From contig NZ_CP107852.1 of NCBI RefSeq assembly GCF_036346875.1, forward strand, positions 3,906,001 to 3,970,000: DNA of 64,000 nucleotides, in the 5' to 3' direction. Shown here piece by piece: positions 45,515 to 54,800 of this stretch. Source of the DNA: Nocardia sp. NBC_00508 (GTDB lineage Bacteria > Actinomycetota > Actinomycetes > Mycobacteriales > Mycobacteriaceae). The notes beneath the pieces are model-generated. The model was not told where the DNA came from. It ran no database searches and worked only from the letters and a program-made list of their open reading frames with translations. Made by a program: the position numbers and the translations under genes. Each line of letters starts with the position of its first letter. The stretch's first letter is position 1.

Positions 45515-45910
45515 CTACTCGTTTCGCGCGTGCGTTGACAGGGCCGATTCGGACGCCCTCGCCACGGCCATGTCGATCTCCTGGATCTGGAGCGTCACGC
45601 CGTCCGGATCGACGACCCGCAGGCTGCGACCGAAGTCCTCGTCGAAGATCTCGTAGTCGTAACCCTGCTCGCGCAATCGGCTGCCGACCACTTCCAGCTT
45701 CTCGTCGGTCGCGAACCCGAGTTCGACCGATCCGGCCGGGCGTCCCTTCGACACCGTGAAGTCGTGCAATCCGACCGCCCCGGCATCGGCCGAAAGTTGC
45801 GCCCAGATATCGAGACTCGCGTTCGAATCGAACACGAGCCCGAGACCGGCGTAGAACTTACGGCACGCTTCCACATCCGAGACGTACCTGATGGGCAGGA
45901 CAGTCAGCAT
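45515..45910 (-). CDS. VOC/glyoxalase-family protein
   Basis: A 131-residue single-domain VOC protein: LPIRYVSDVEACRKFYAGLGLVFD at the start and YEIFDEDFGRSLRVVDPDGVTLQIQEID at the end, with the Glu expected of metal-binding members. Function could be dioxygenase-, isomerase- or resistance-like; it cannot be specified. It is a single gene, with GGAG upstream of ATG 45910. Confidence 0.88.
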   Translation of the reverse strand: MLTVLPIRYVSDVEACRKFYAGLGLVFDSNASLDIWAQLSADAGAVGLHDFTVSKGRPAGSVELGFATDEKLEVVGSRLREQGYDYEIFDEDFGRSLRVVDPDGVTLQIQEIDMAVARASESALSTHARNE

Positions 45911-46198
45911 TTCTCACTCCTTCTTGGAACGGATGCGACCGAGTATGGATAGACGCCGCACGTCGCGACCCTTTTCCGCAGGGCATGAGCCGGGATCCGA
46001 CACATAACGCGCTCGATACGACGGATTCCGTCATGGTGGCGATCGCAGGGGCGCCGAACGGATCGTGGTTGCCGCGTCACTGCGCGGGCAGGCCCGAGAG
46101 CACCCGATCAGGGCGACACCTGTCGGCGAAGTCTTCGAGCGGGAAGCTGGGCGACGGTTGTCGTAGACCTGGCCGAGCGGGCGGCCAGGTTCGTTCAT

Positions 46199-46258
46199 TT
46201 ACAGCAGGCCCCACCAGTAGAGCAGGCTGGCCAGAATCCAGACCACCACGGTTTCCAT
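46199..46258 (-). CDS. Possible 19-residue membrane peptide
   Basis: A short frame, METVVVWILASLLYWWGLL then TAA, lies on the minus strand behind GGGAGC six bases before the ATG. The product would be a single hydrophobic helix with acidic N terminus and Trp-rich end, the shape of many bacterial membrane microproteins. There is no homology to cite; support is the SD, the composition and the lack of any other gene in 45911-46761. Confidence 0.4.
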   Translation of the reverse strand: METVVVWILASLLYWWGLL

Positions 46259-46429
46259 CGTCGCTCCCAATCTCCTTGGCGCACTTGTCTCCATCATCCC
46301 GCGATCGCGGCGGTGCGGTAGGGGCTTGCCGCGTCACCACTTGGTAACGCTCCGCTACCTGCGGATTTGATCTTGCAAGGTGTTCTTAAGGGTGCGCCAA
46401 GCCCGCGCTTGCATTCTTGGTCTCGCGGG

Positions 46430-46545
46430 GAGATAGCCCCCACCGGGGGGTTGGGAAACCGGGGAGCGACCTGTCTCGAGGGGTGACAGGTCGGCCTCGG
46501 GGGTGGTGTCCGCCGGGCCGGTCTACGAGGGGTGGCCGGCCCGGT
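46430..46545. ncRNA. Strongly structured non-coding segment, candidate small RNA
   Basis: Three adjacent hairpins: CCCCC-ACCG-GGGGG (46437-46450), a 9-bp stem CGACCTGTC/GACAGGTCG (46467-46475 and 46485-46493), and a 9-bp stem CCGGGCCGG/CCGGCCCGG (46513-46521 and 46536-46544). The last two loops share the same nonamer CGAGGGGTG; on the minus strand the loops read CACCCCTCG. Two C-rich-loop hairpins recall actinobacterial 6C RNA if transcribed from the minus strand, but the C runs are shorter, so the family assignment is speculative. The surrounding 46259-46714 has no convincing gene. Confidence 0.4.
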
Positions 46546-46714
46546 GGGCATGAGGTGCGGAGCGGTCGCTCGCGCTGGCTCTTCCTGGAGCTGACCGGCA
46601 ACCAGACCGTCGTTGCGGCTGCCGAAGGTAACCCACGGGTGTGCGGCACCGGACCCGACGCGGGGAAGGGGCGGCCGGGCTGATGCTGAGCGTGATCGGT
46701 CCGGCCGACCGATC

Positions 46715-46755
46715 TGGAACCTGTTCTAGACAGTTTCAGTATTTTGTCTTACTGT
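46715..46755 (+). promoter_or_regulatory. P450-tetR promoter with KstR-like site and inverted repeats
   Basis: TGGAACCTGTTCTA (46715-46728) fits the KstR consensus TNNAACNNGTTNNA at every fixed position. Overlapping it is an imperfect 21-base palindrome (46717-46737) with arms GAA-n-CTGT and ACAG-n-TTC. Further on, AGACA and TGTCT (46729-46750) form another dyad. KstR controls sterol catabolism genes in related genera, while the TetR protein of this operon could use the overlapping palindrome. The P450 ATG follows at 46762. Confidence 0.5.
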
Positions 46756-46761
46756 CGATAC

Positions 46762-47988
46762 ATGGTGAACGTTGCGTATCGGGCGGTTCCCGTTCTCGAA
46801 CTTCGGTCCGGCCCCACCTGGGTGTCGCCGTGGGGGACGTACGCCGCGCTGCGCGAACAGGACCCGGTGCATCACGTCGTACCGGCCGCGCGACCGGAGA
46901 ACGACTACTGGGTGCTCACTCGGCACGAGCACGTCTACGCGGCGGCGCGCGACAGCGAGACCTACTCTTCGCGCGACGGACTCACTGTGGAATACGGCGA
47001 GCTCGACGAACTCGGTCTGACCGACAATCCGCCGCTGGTGATGCAGGACCCGCCGCAGCACACCGACTTTCGCAAACTGGTCGCTCGCGGGTTCACACCG
47101 CGCCAGGTGGAGGAGGTCGAACCGGTGGTCCGCCGATTCGTGCGCGATCGGCTGGACGACATAGCGGGCCACGGCGGTGGCGACATCGTCGAGCAGCTGT
47201 TCAAGCCGCTGCCCAGCATGGTCGTGGCGCACTATCTCGGCGTGCCCGTGCAGGACCGGGCGAGGTTCGACGGGTGGACCGACGCCGTCGTCGCGGGCAG
47301 CATCGACCGTGCGAACACCCGAGCTCGTGCGGCGTCGGCGGAGATGATGGGGTACTTCGCCGAGCTGATCAAGCGCCGTCGCACCGATCCCGGTGACGAC
47401 ACCGTGTCGCTACTCGTCCAAGCGGGAATGGCCGCCGACGATACGGACATGCGCGGACTGGTCCAAGTCCTGGCCTACACCTGGACCATGGTCGCAGGCG
47501 GGAACGACACCACGACGGGCCTGCTCGGCGGCGCGGTGCAACTGCTGCAACAGCATCCGGACCAGCGCGCCGCCCTCGCCGCCGACCCGGACCGGATTCG
47601 TGTCGCGGTGGAGGAATTCGCCCGGCTGACCTCGCCGGTGCAGGCGCTGGCGCGGACCACAACGCGCGATGTGGAGCTGGCCGGAAAGACGGTGCCGGCC
47701 GGACGCAAGGTCCTGCTGGTGTTCGGGTCCGCCAACCGGGACGAGCGGGCGTTCGGCCCGGACGCCGCCGCCCTCGACATCGACCGGAATCCGCAGCGCA
47801 TTCTTACGTTCGGGCATGGGCCGCACCATTGCCTCGGCGCGGCCGCCGCCCGGATGCAGGCCCGCGTCGCGCTCGAGGAACTGCTCGACCGGTTCCCCGA
47901 GTACGTGGTCGACATCGACGCGGTCGAGTACGCGAACGGTCCCTACGTCCGCAGGCCGACCACCGTGCCGTTCCGGTGCGCGGCATGA
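46762..47988 (+). CDS. Cytochrome P450
   Basis: A 408-residue soluble bacterial P450. The haem ligand is Cys357 in FGHGPHHCLGAAAA; the I-helix is MVAGGNDTTTGLLGG; the ExxR motif is EFAR. The substrate recognition region near LPSMVVAHYLGVP resembles actinobacterial P450s acting on lipids or terpenoids, but the CYP family cannot be fixed by eye. No ferredoxin gene is adjacent. It overlaps the following tetR gene (ATGA), so the operon carries its own regulator. Start ATG 46762. Confidence 0.92.
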   Translation: MVNVAYRAVPVLELRSGPTWVSPWGTYAALREQDPVHHVVPAARPENDYWVLTRHEHVYAAARDSETYSSRDGLTVEYGELDELGLTDNPPLVMQDPPQHTDFRKLVARGFTPRQVEEVEPVVRRFVRDRLDDIAGHGGGDIVEQLFKPLPSMVVAHYLGVPVQDRARFDGWTDAVVAGSIDRANTRARAASAEMMGYFAELIKRRRTDPGDDTVSLLVQAGMAADDTDMRGLVQVLAYTWTMVAGGNDTTTGLLGGAVQLLQQHPDQRAALAADPDRIRVAVEEFARLTSPVQALARTTTRDVELAGKTVPAGRKVLLVFGSANRDERAFGPDAAALDIDRNPQRILTFGHGPHHCLGAAAARMQARVALEELLDRFPEYVVDIDAVEYANGPYVRRPTTVPFRCAA

Positions 47989-48575
47989 GCGGTGACTGGC
48001 TGGCCGACGGACGCGCCGAGTTGGCCGGTGAGCGCATACTCGACGCGGTCCGCGCGCTGTTCATAGACAACGGGGTCAGCGGAGTGGGAATGGCCGAAGT
48101 CGCGGAGGCCGCGGGCTGTTCCAGGGCGACGCTGTACCGCTACTTCGAGAATCGACAGGCGCTCTACGTCGCCTTCGCGGGGCGCGAGGCGCGTCAACTG
48201 GTCCAGCGGGTATGGCTGGAACGGGCGGTCTCGGCAAACGTGACGCCGGAGGAGCAGCTGCTCGATACGTTGACCGCGCTGCTCGCCGAGGTGCGCAAAA
48301 CGCCGCATCTGGCGGTCTGGTTCGAACCGGCCAACGCGGGAATCGTTGCCCAGCTGGCGAATTCACCGGGTGTGGTTGACGCGCTCGCCACGGACTTCGT
48401 CGCCGGATTCCGTCCCGAACTATCCGCACAGGCGGCCGAGCGTGTGGGCCGGTGGGTGGTACGCGCGATGGTATCGCTGCTGACCTTGCCCGGCGCGGGC
48501 GAAGACGAGGAACGCGCCATGCTGCTTACCTTCGTGCTGCCTTTCTTGCTCGACGGTCGGACGGTGATCGACTGA
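47985..48575 (+). CDS. TetR-family transcriptional regulator
   Basis: A 196-residue TetR protein co-translated with the P450. The HTH is ILDAVRALFIDNGVSGVGMAEVAEAAGCSRATLYRYFENRQALY (residues about 17-60). The likely targets are its own operon and possibly the convergent FAD monooxygenase, whose promoter holds similar TAGACA/TGTCT elements. Confidence 0.92.
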   Translation: MSGDWLADGRAELAGERILDAVRALFIDNGVSGVGMAEVAEAAGCSRATLYRYFENRQALYVAFAGREARQLVQRVWLERAVSANVTPEEQLLDTLTALLAEVRKTPHLAVWFEPANAGIVAQLANSPGVVDALATDFVAGFRPELSAQAAERVGRWVVRAMVSLLTLPGAGEDEERAMLLTFVLPFLLDGRTVID

Positions 48576-48692
48576 CGGGGCGGCGATGTAGCCCGCGAAG
48601 TCGCTCTCGTGCAGGACATTCGCGCTCGATTCGTTCGAGCGCAAGTGCCCGTGCTCATAAACTGCTGGACGCGCCAGAGAGCTTCGTCGGGG

Positions 48693-49928
48693 CTAGCCGA
48701 CAGTCACCCCCGAGTAGTCGGGCAGGTCGTAGGACTCGGTCTTGCTGAGCATCCGCATCATGAGCGGCCGCATCGCCTTCGACATCATCAGCTTGCTGAC
48801 CAGATGTCCTGCGCGAATGCCGAAGCGGGTCTTGGGCGTCATGGCGGGCAGCCCGCCCGGCTGCAACTGCTGCGCGATTTTCACGAAGGGGCGCAGCACC
48901 TCGTCGTAGCGGGCCAAGCCACGCTCCGGATCGGCGGCGTGCGCGGCGATCTCTCCGGCGAGGACGTACGCGCCGACCAGCGCCATGGCGGTCCCCTGCC
49001 CGGTCAGCGGCGAGCCGCAGTAGCCCGCATCGCCGAGCAGCGCCACCCGGCCCCGGACCCAGCTCGGCATGTCGATGCGCGCCAGCTCGTCGAAGTAGAA
49101 GTCCGGTGCGTCGGCCATCGCCGAGGCGATGCGATCCGACTCCCAGCCGCCTCCTGCCAGTCGCTCGCGAATGAACTGCTGCTGCGCTTCGACGTCGCGG
49201 CGCAGTGCGGGATTCGCCTCGGCCCGCATCACGACGAGCGCTTTGCATGTGCTCGGGTCGGCATCGGGACGCATGCCCAGCCCGGTGGCGCCGACCAGCG
49301 AGTGCATCGAAAACCAATGCGGCTCCAGGCTTTCCGGCCGTGGCAGGGTGAAGAAGGACATGTATCCGCCGAGGTAGGTGGCGAACTGCTCCTCCGGGCC
49401 GAACGCCATGCGGCGGGTCGCGGAGTGCAATCCGTCCGCGCCGATCACGATGTCGAACCGCTCGGTGGCGCCGGAGGCGAAGGTCACGTCGACGCCCGCG
49501 TCGTCTTGCTCGATCGCGGTGATCCACTCCCCGTAGCGGTAGTCGACGCCGCCCTCGGCGGCGAGCATATCCAGCAGAACCTGATTGAGATCCCCCCGGG
49601 TGATCTCGATTTCGGCGACCCCGCCCTTGCCGTCGAAGAGTTCCGCGGGCATGCGCAGGATCTCGCGGCCTTTGCCGTCGACGTACTTCATGCCGCGCTC
49701 GTCGAGCTGGTAATCGCGGATGCCGGGCATCATTCCCATCCGCTCGGCTACCTCGCGGCTCGGCCCGCGCAGGTCGACGGCCTGCCCGCCGGGCCGCGGC
49801 GCCGCGGCCCGCTCCACGACGGTGGCCCGGATACCCGACCGAAGCAGTTGCAGCGCAACGGCATTGCCGCCGATGCCGCCACCGGCGACGAGCACACGGA
49901 CCTGGCTGATTCCGGACTTGGCACTCAT
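48693..49928 (-). CDS. FAD-dependent monooxygenase
   Basis: A 411-residue flavoprotein of the class A aromatic hydroxylase type. It has the GxGxxG motif in VLVAGGGIGGNAVALQLLRSG, the DG motif IVIGADGLHSATRR and the GD motif VALLGDAGYCGSPLTGQGTAMAL. It should hydroxylate an aromatic or polyketide-like compound using NAD(P)H and O2. Start ATG 49928. The promoter just upstream has five tandem operator-like units, indicating tight repression. It is convergent with the P450-tetR operon. Confidence 0.9.
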   Translation of the reverse strand: MSAKSGISQVRVLVAGGGIGGNAVALQLLRSGIRATVVERAAAPRPGGQAVDLRGPSREVAERMGMMPGIRDYQLDERGMKYVDGKGREILRMPAELFDGKGGVAEIEITRGDLNQVLLDMLAAEGGVDYRYGEWITAIEQDDAGVDVTFASGATERFDIVIGADGLHSATRRMAFGPEEQFATYLGGYMSFFTLPRPESLEPHWFSMHSLVGATGLGMRPDADPSTCKALVVMRAEANPALRRDVEAQQQFIRERLAGGGWESDRIASAMADAPDFYFDELARIDMPSWVRGRVALLGDAGYCGSPLTGQGTAMALVGAYVLAGEIAAHAADPERGLARYDEVLRPFVKIAQQLQPGGLPAMTPKTRFGIRAGHLVSKLMMSKAMRPLMMRMLSKTESYDLPDYSGVTVG

Positions 49929-49952
49929 GACTTCCTCGACTCCCACTACATT

Positions 49953-50015
49953 GCCCAAACGTCTCAGACATATGTCTAACACATATCTAGCACATTCGTC
50001 TAGGACAAACGTCTA
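49953..50015 (-). promoter_or_regulatory. Tandem TAGAC iterons, monooxygenase operator
   Basis: Five consecutive units, of 13, 13, 11, 13 and 13 bases, each beginning (T/G)AGA on the minus strand: TAGACGTTTGTCC, TAGACGAATGTGC, TAGATATGTGT, TAGACATATGTCT, GAGACGTTTGGGC. The fourth contains the perfect palindrome AGACATATGTCT (49966-49977). They end 24 bases before the monooxygenase start. Such arrays usually bind a TetR-type repressor cooperatively. Confidence 0.6.
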
Positions 50016-50101
50016 AATCCATGGGCATAAAAGTCGAGTGGCACATGGTTGCGGAGAAGTCCGAGCGGACCCCGCAACCAGGTACCACTCGTGGAGAGGT
50101 G

Positions 50102-51829
50102 TTATGGGCGGTGTTGAAGGTAGGTTCGCCAGTTGGTGTGGTGGGTGATGTCGAGGGCGGTACGCGCGGCATCGTGGGTGCAGGTGAAGCCGATGACATT
50201 GCGGCCGTCGGCAAGGTCGATGCTGGTCAGCGCCATGGGGGCGGGGAGTTCGGCGAGGAAGCGGCCGAGCCCGGCCTCGGAGACGCGGAAGAGTTCCCCC
50301 GCTATCGGTGCGCCGAGGCCGGGCCCGTGCCGCACCAGTCCCGGCTTGGGCGGGGTGGTGTCCAGCGCGGTCAGGCGGTAGGCGTCGGTGGTCCTGATCT
50401 CGCCCAGGAAGCGGGCGCCGAGTTGCTCGAGCTGCCAGTGCAGCGGTTGCCCGCGCAGGTGTGCGCCGAAGACGGCGAGGTCGACGCCACGATCGACCAG
50501 CAGCGGCGCGCTCTCGCCGCCGAGCAGGCGAGCGGCCAGATCTACGGCCACTTGGTCGGCGAAGGCCGGAGTGACCAGCATGACGCCGAACGGCGCACCC
50601 TCGGCGGTCGCTGCGCCCGGGATGGCGACAGCGGCCATATCCAGCAGATTGCAGAAGTTGGTGTAGGTGCCCATCCGCCGGTTGATCCCGATCGGATCCG
50701 CTTGCACGGCAGCGATACTGGGGTGTTCGGTGGTGGTGGGCAGCAACAAGGCGTCGAAGCCGTGCAGCAGTTCGGCGGCTGCCGCTTTGGTGTGGGCGAG
50801 TGTGTCCAGGTCGGCCGCGAACGCGGAGCCGGTCTTCTCGCGCGCCGCGCCGATAATGGCGGCGACCGTGGGGTCGGCGCCTGCCGGTGCGGTGTCCAGG
50901 AACGCGCCCACCGCCGCGTAGCGTTCCGCGACGATCGCGCCGTCATAGAGCAGCAGCGCGGCGTCGAGCAGGACCGAGATGTCGATCTCTTCGGTTTTCG
51001 CGCCCGTGTCGGCGACCCCGGCGACGGTGCGGGCGAATGCCTCCCGATACGGCTCGCTGAGCGCGGCCAAGTCCTCGGCGCGCGGCACGGCGATGCGCGG
51101 CGCGAGCGGCGCGGACAGCCGGACGTCGGCGGGCCAGGTCCGGCTGCGCGGGTCCCGCGGCTCCGGCCCGGCCATCACCGCGGCGGCGGTCACGGCCAGA
51201 TCCAGGTCGGCGGCGAACACCGTGATGGCGTCGTAGTCCGCACAGGCGGGCACGGTTCCATGCGCCGGGATGACGCCCAACGTCGCCTTGATGCCGACGA
51301 TCCCGTGCAGCGCGGCGGGCACCCGTCCGGAACCCGCCGTGTCCGTGCCGATACCGAGGTCCGCGACGGCGAGCGCCACCGCCGCCGCGGACCCCGAGCT
51401 CGACCCGCCGGACACCAGCTCCGGGTCGAGAGCATTGCGCACCGGGCCGTACGGGCTGCGCGTGCCGACCAGCCCGGTGGCGAATTGGTCCAGGTTCGTC
51501 TTGCCCAGCACGAGCGCGCCCGCCGCGATCAGTCGCTCGATCGCCGCCGCGGTCACCTCCGGGGTGTAGGCGAACTCGGGACAGGCCGCGGTCGTCGGCA
51601 GACCGGCCACATCGATGTTGTCCTTCACCGCCACCAGTGCCCCGGCCAGCGGCAAGATCGCACCGGCGGCGAGCCGCTCGGCGACCACGGCCGCTTCGGC
51701 GGAGACCTCGCGTTCCGGCCGCAGCGTGATCCATACCTCCGGACGATCCACCTCGGCTATCCGCCGATAGGCGGCCGCGACTCGTTCGACGGGGTCGGCC
51801 GCCGTGCTGCCTAGGACGCCTGGGGACAT
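50102..51829 (-). CDS. atzF: Allophanate hydrolase
   Basis: A 575-residue amidase-signature enzyme with the C-terminal AtzF-type extension (about 450-575). The Ser-cisSer-Lys triad is visible: Lys69 in VAVKDN, the cis-Ser in SGGSSSGS (about 143-145) and the nucleophile Ser167 in GTDTAGSGRVPA. It hydrolyses allophanate to two ammonia and two CO2. It starts at the base after the urea carboxylase stop, so it completes the urea amidolyase pathway as a separate protein rather than as the fused eukaryotic form. Confidence 0.94.
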   Translation of the reverse strand: MSPGVLGSTAADPVERVAAAYRRIAEVDRPEVWITLRPEREVSAEAAVVAERLAAGAILPLAGALVAVKDNIDVAGLPTTAACPEFAYTPEVTAAAIERLIAAGALVLGKTNLDQFATGLVGTRSPYGPVRNALDPELVSGGSSSGSAAAVALAVADLGIGTDTAGSGRVPAALHGIVGIKATLGVIPAHGTVPACADYDAITVFAADLDLAVTAAAVMAGPEPRDPRSRTWPADVRLSAPLAPRIAVPRAEDLAALSEPYREAFARTVAGVADTGAKTEEIDISVLLDAALLLYDGAIVAERYAAVGAFLDTAPAGADPTVAAIIGAAREKTGSAFAADLDTLAHTKAAAAELLHGFDALLLPTTTEHPSIAAVQADPIGINRRMGTYTNFCNLLDMAAVAIPGAATAEGAPFGVMLVTPAFADQVAVDLAARLLGGESAPLLVDRGVDLAVFGAHLRGQPLHWQLEQLGARFLGEIRTTDAYRLTALDTTPPKPGLVRHGPGLGAPIAGELFRVSEAGLGRFLAELPAPMALTSIDLADGRNVIGFTCTHDAARTALDITHHTNWRTYLQHRP

Positions 51830-54800
51830 TCAGTCGACTCCGATCACTACTAGGGGTGTGCCCGGTTCCACCTTGGCGCCGGGTGCGGTCAATACCTTCA
51901 GCACGGTGCCGGCGCCGGGGCTGTGCACGGGTAATTCGAGTTTCATCGCCTCCAGCACGGCGACCGGTGCGCTGGCCGTGAGCCGTTGTCCCGCTTCGAC
52001 TTCCACCCGCCAGACATTGCCGATCATCGGCGCGGTCACCACGATCGCGTCCGCGGGCAGGCCGGCCAATGGATCGTCGACCGGTGCGGCGACGGGCGCG
52101 ACGGTGGTGCGTTCGAATTCGCCCGCCGCGCGCCACGCCGCCTTCTCCTCCTCGAACGCGGCGGTCTGCCTTGCTTCGAACTCGGCGATGGAGTCGGCCT
52201 CGGCGCGCAGCAGACGCACATGGTCGGCGAGGGCGAAGCTGCCTTCGCTCACCTGCGCGTCGAACCGGCCCGCCTCGGCCGCCGCCCGGTACTCGAGCAA
52301 TTGCTCCGGGCTCACCGGTTCCCAGACGATGCGATCGAAGAATCGGAACAGCCAAGGCGTGCCCGGTTCGAACGGCGCAGACTGCCGGTAGCTCGACCAG
52401 ATCGGCACAGTGCGGCCGATCAACTGGTAGCCGCCCGGCGAGGCCATCCCGTAGACGCAGAGGTACTTGCCGCCGATGCCGACGGCGTCGGACGGCGTCC
52501 ACGTGCGGGCCGGGTTGTATTTGGTGGTGACCAGGCGGTGGCGGGGATCGAGCGGAACCGCCAGCGGCGCACCGAGATACACGTCCCCCAGCCCGAGAAC
52601 CAGGTATTCGGCGTCGAACACCGTGGTGCGCACGTCCTCGACGCTGTCGAGCCCGTTGATGCGACGAATGAACTCGACGTTCGACGGCAGCCAGGGCGCG
52701 GTGTCGCGCACACCGCTGCGATAGCGGTCGATCGCCTCGGCGATGGACGGGTCGTCGAAGGACAGTGGTAGCCGAATGGTGCGGCTCCGCACCACGAGGT
52801 CGGTGGTGGCGGGCAGCTCGAGTTCGAGGTCGGCCAGCGTGCCGAGCAGCCGATACTGTGGCAGCACCACGGGATCGAAGTGGATGTGCAGGGACCGGAC
52901 ACCGGGGGTCACGTCGAGAATGCCGGGAAGCCCGGCGGCCGCGAGCGCTTCGGTCAGCGCGTGCACTCGCATGCGCAACCCGAGATCGAGCACCATCTCG
53001 CCGTATTCCACCAAGACGTTGTCGTCCCCGCCGCGCAGGTAGCGCACCTGCGGACGGTCCGAGGATGCCTCGACGCCGCCAAGGATGCCGCGGTCGGCAA
53101 GGGCTGCTAGGGAATCGGGGACGAGGTCGGGCACGCGGCTGCTATTGGAGGAGCGCAATGCGGCCGCTTTGTCGTCGTCGACCGGCACGAACCGCACCGT
53201 GTCACCGGGACGGAGCTGGCCGAGTCGCCAGCGATGCGCGGACACCACCGTCAGCGGGCAGGCGAAGCCGCCGAGACTCGGGCCGTCGGGACCGAGCAGG
53301 ATGGGCGTGTCACCGGAGACGTTCAGCGCGCCGACGCTGTAGGGATTGTCGTGCAGGTTGGACGGGTGCAGCCCAGCCTCGCCGCCGTCGGTGCGCGACC
53401 AGGTCGGTTTCGGGCCCTCCAGGCGGATGCCGGTGCGGTTGGCGTGACTGCCGACTCGCCACGGGTGCGTGCAGAACTGGACCATGTCGGCGTCGGTGAA
53501 GTACGCGGGCGCGGTTTGCGGACCCACCCCGACGGCGAGCTGCCAGTCGTGGGTGAATTCCGGCCGCTCGCCCAGTGGCACCGCGGCGGGCGAGCCGAGC
53601 ACGTCGCCTGTGATACGGGCGATGCCGAGTACGTCGCCTGTGGCCAGCGCCTTTCCGGTGACACCGCCGAATCCGCCGAGGGTGAAGGTGGCGGCGCTGC
53701 CGTGATACAGCGGAGCGTCGATGCCGCACTGTACCGCCAGGTAGGTGCGCAGACCGGTGTCGGTGGGCGCGCCGATATCGAGCACGGCACCGGCGGGCAC
53801 GGTGATGGGTTCCCACATGTCCACCGGGCGGCCGTCCACCGTCACGGGCGTCGGCGCACCGGTCACGCACACGATGGTGGTGTCGGTGAAGCGTAACTGC
53901 GGGCCTTGCAGGGTGCATTCGAGCGCGGGCACGCCGATCGGATTGCCGACCGCGGTGTTGGCGAGGGTGAACGAGAGGTCGTCCATCGGGCCGGACGGTG
54001 GAATGCCGACCTCCCACAAGCCGATTCGGCCCGGATAGTCCTGCACCGTTGTCATCGTCCCGCCGCGCAGCACGTCGATGCGGTGGCCGACCGGGCGGAT
54101 CTCGGCCAGCGTGGTCGTGGTGTGCTCGGTGCGCAGCACCCGGGCGTCGTCGGCCGCCTGATGCAGTTGCGACAGATTCGTCTGCACGCCATAGATCCGC
54201 GTCGTGGCGAGCGCGGCGCGCAACGCGGCGAAGGCGTCGGCGCGGCTCGCGCCGGAGCTGATCACCTTGGCCAGCAGCGGGTCGTAGTACGGGCTGACCT
54301 CCGAGCCGGTATCGACCCACGTGTCGACCCTGGCATTGCTGGGGAACTGTGCCGATGTCACCAGCCCCGCGCTGGGGCGGTAATCGTGGCCGGGGTCCTC
54401 CGCGTAGACGCGAGCCTCCACGGCATGACCGGTGATCGGCGGCCCGCTCTCGGGCTGTTCGTCCACCATCGAGGTATCGCCGCCCGCCAACCGGAGCATC
54501 CATTCGACCAGGTCGATCCCGGTGACCGCCTCGGTGACCGGATGCTCGACCTGGAGGCGCGTATTCATCTCCAGGAACGAGGCGGTGTCATTGTCGGCGT
54601 CGTAGACGAACTCGACCGTCCCCGCCGAGCGGTAGGCGACCGATCGAGCAAGTTCCCGGGAAGCGGCGAGCAAGCGCTCCGACAGCTCCGTGGTGAGTCC
54701 CGGCGCGGGCGCCTCCTCGATCACCTTCTGGTTGCGGCGTTGCAGTGAGCAGTCCCGGGTACCGAGGCTGACCACCCGCCCGTTGCCGTCGCCGAACAGC

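Noticed and set aside
46380..46700. Riboswitch of the ydaO (c-di-AMP), cobalamin or SAM-IV type upstream of the P450
   Set aside because: Short matches such as CCGGCAACC occur, but the conserved cores and their order are missing for each class.
50021..51814. A 597-codon plus-strand frame
   Set aside because: Antisense to allophanate hydrolase, with no recognisable domain.
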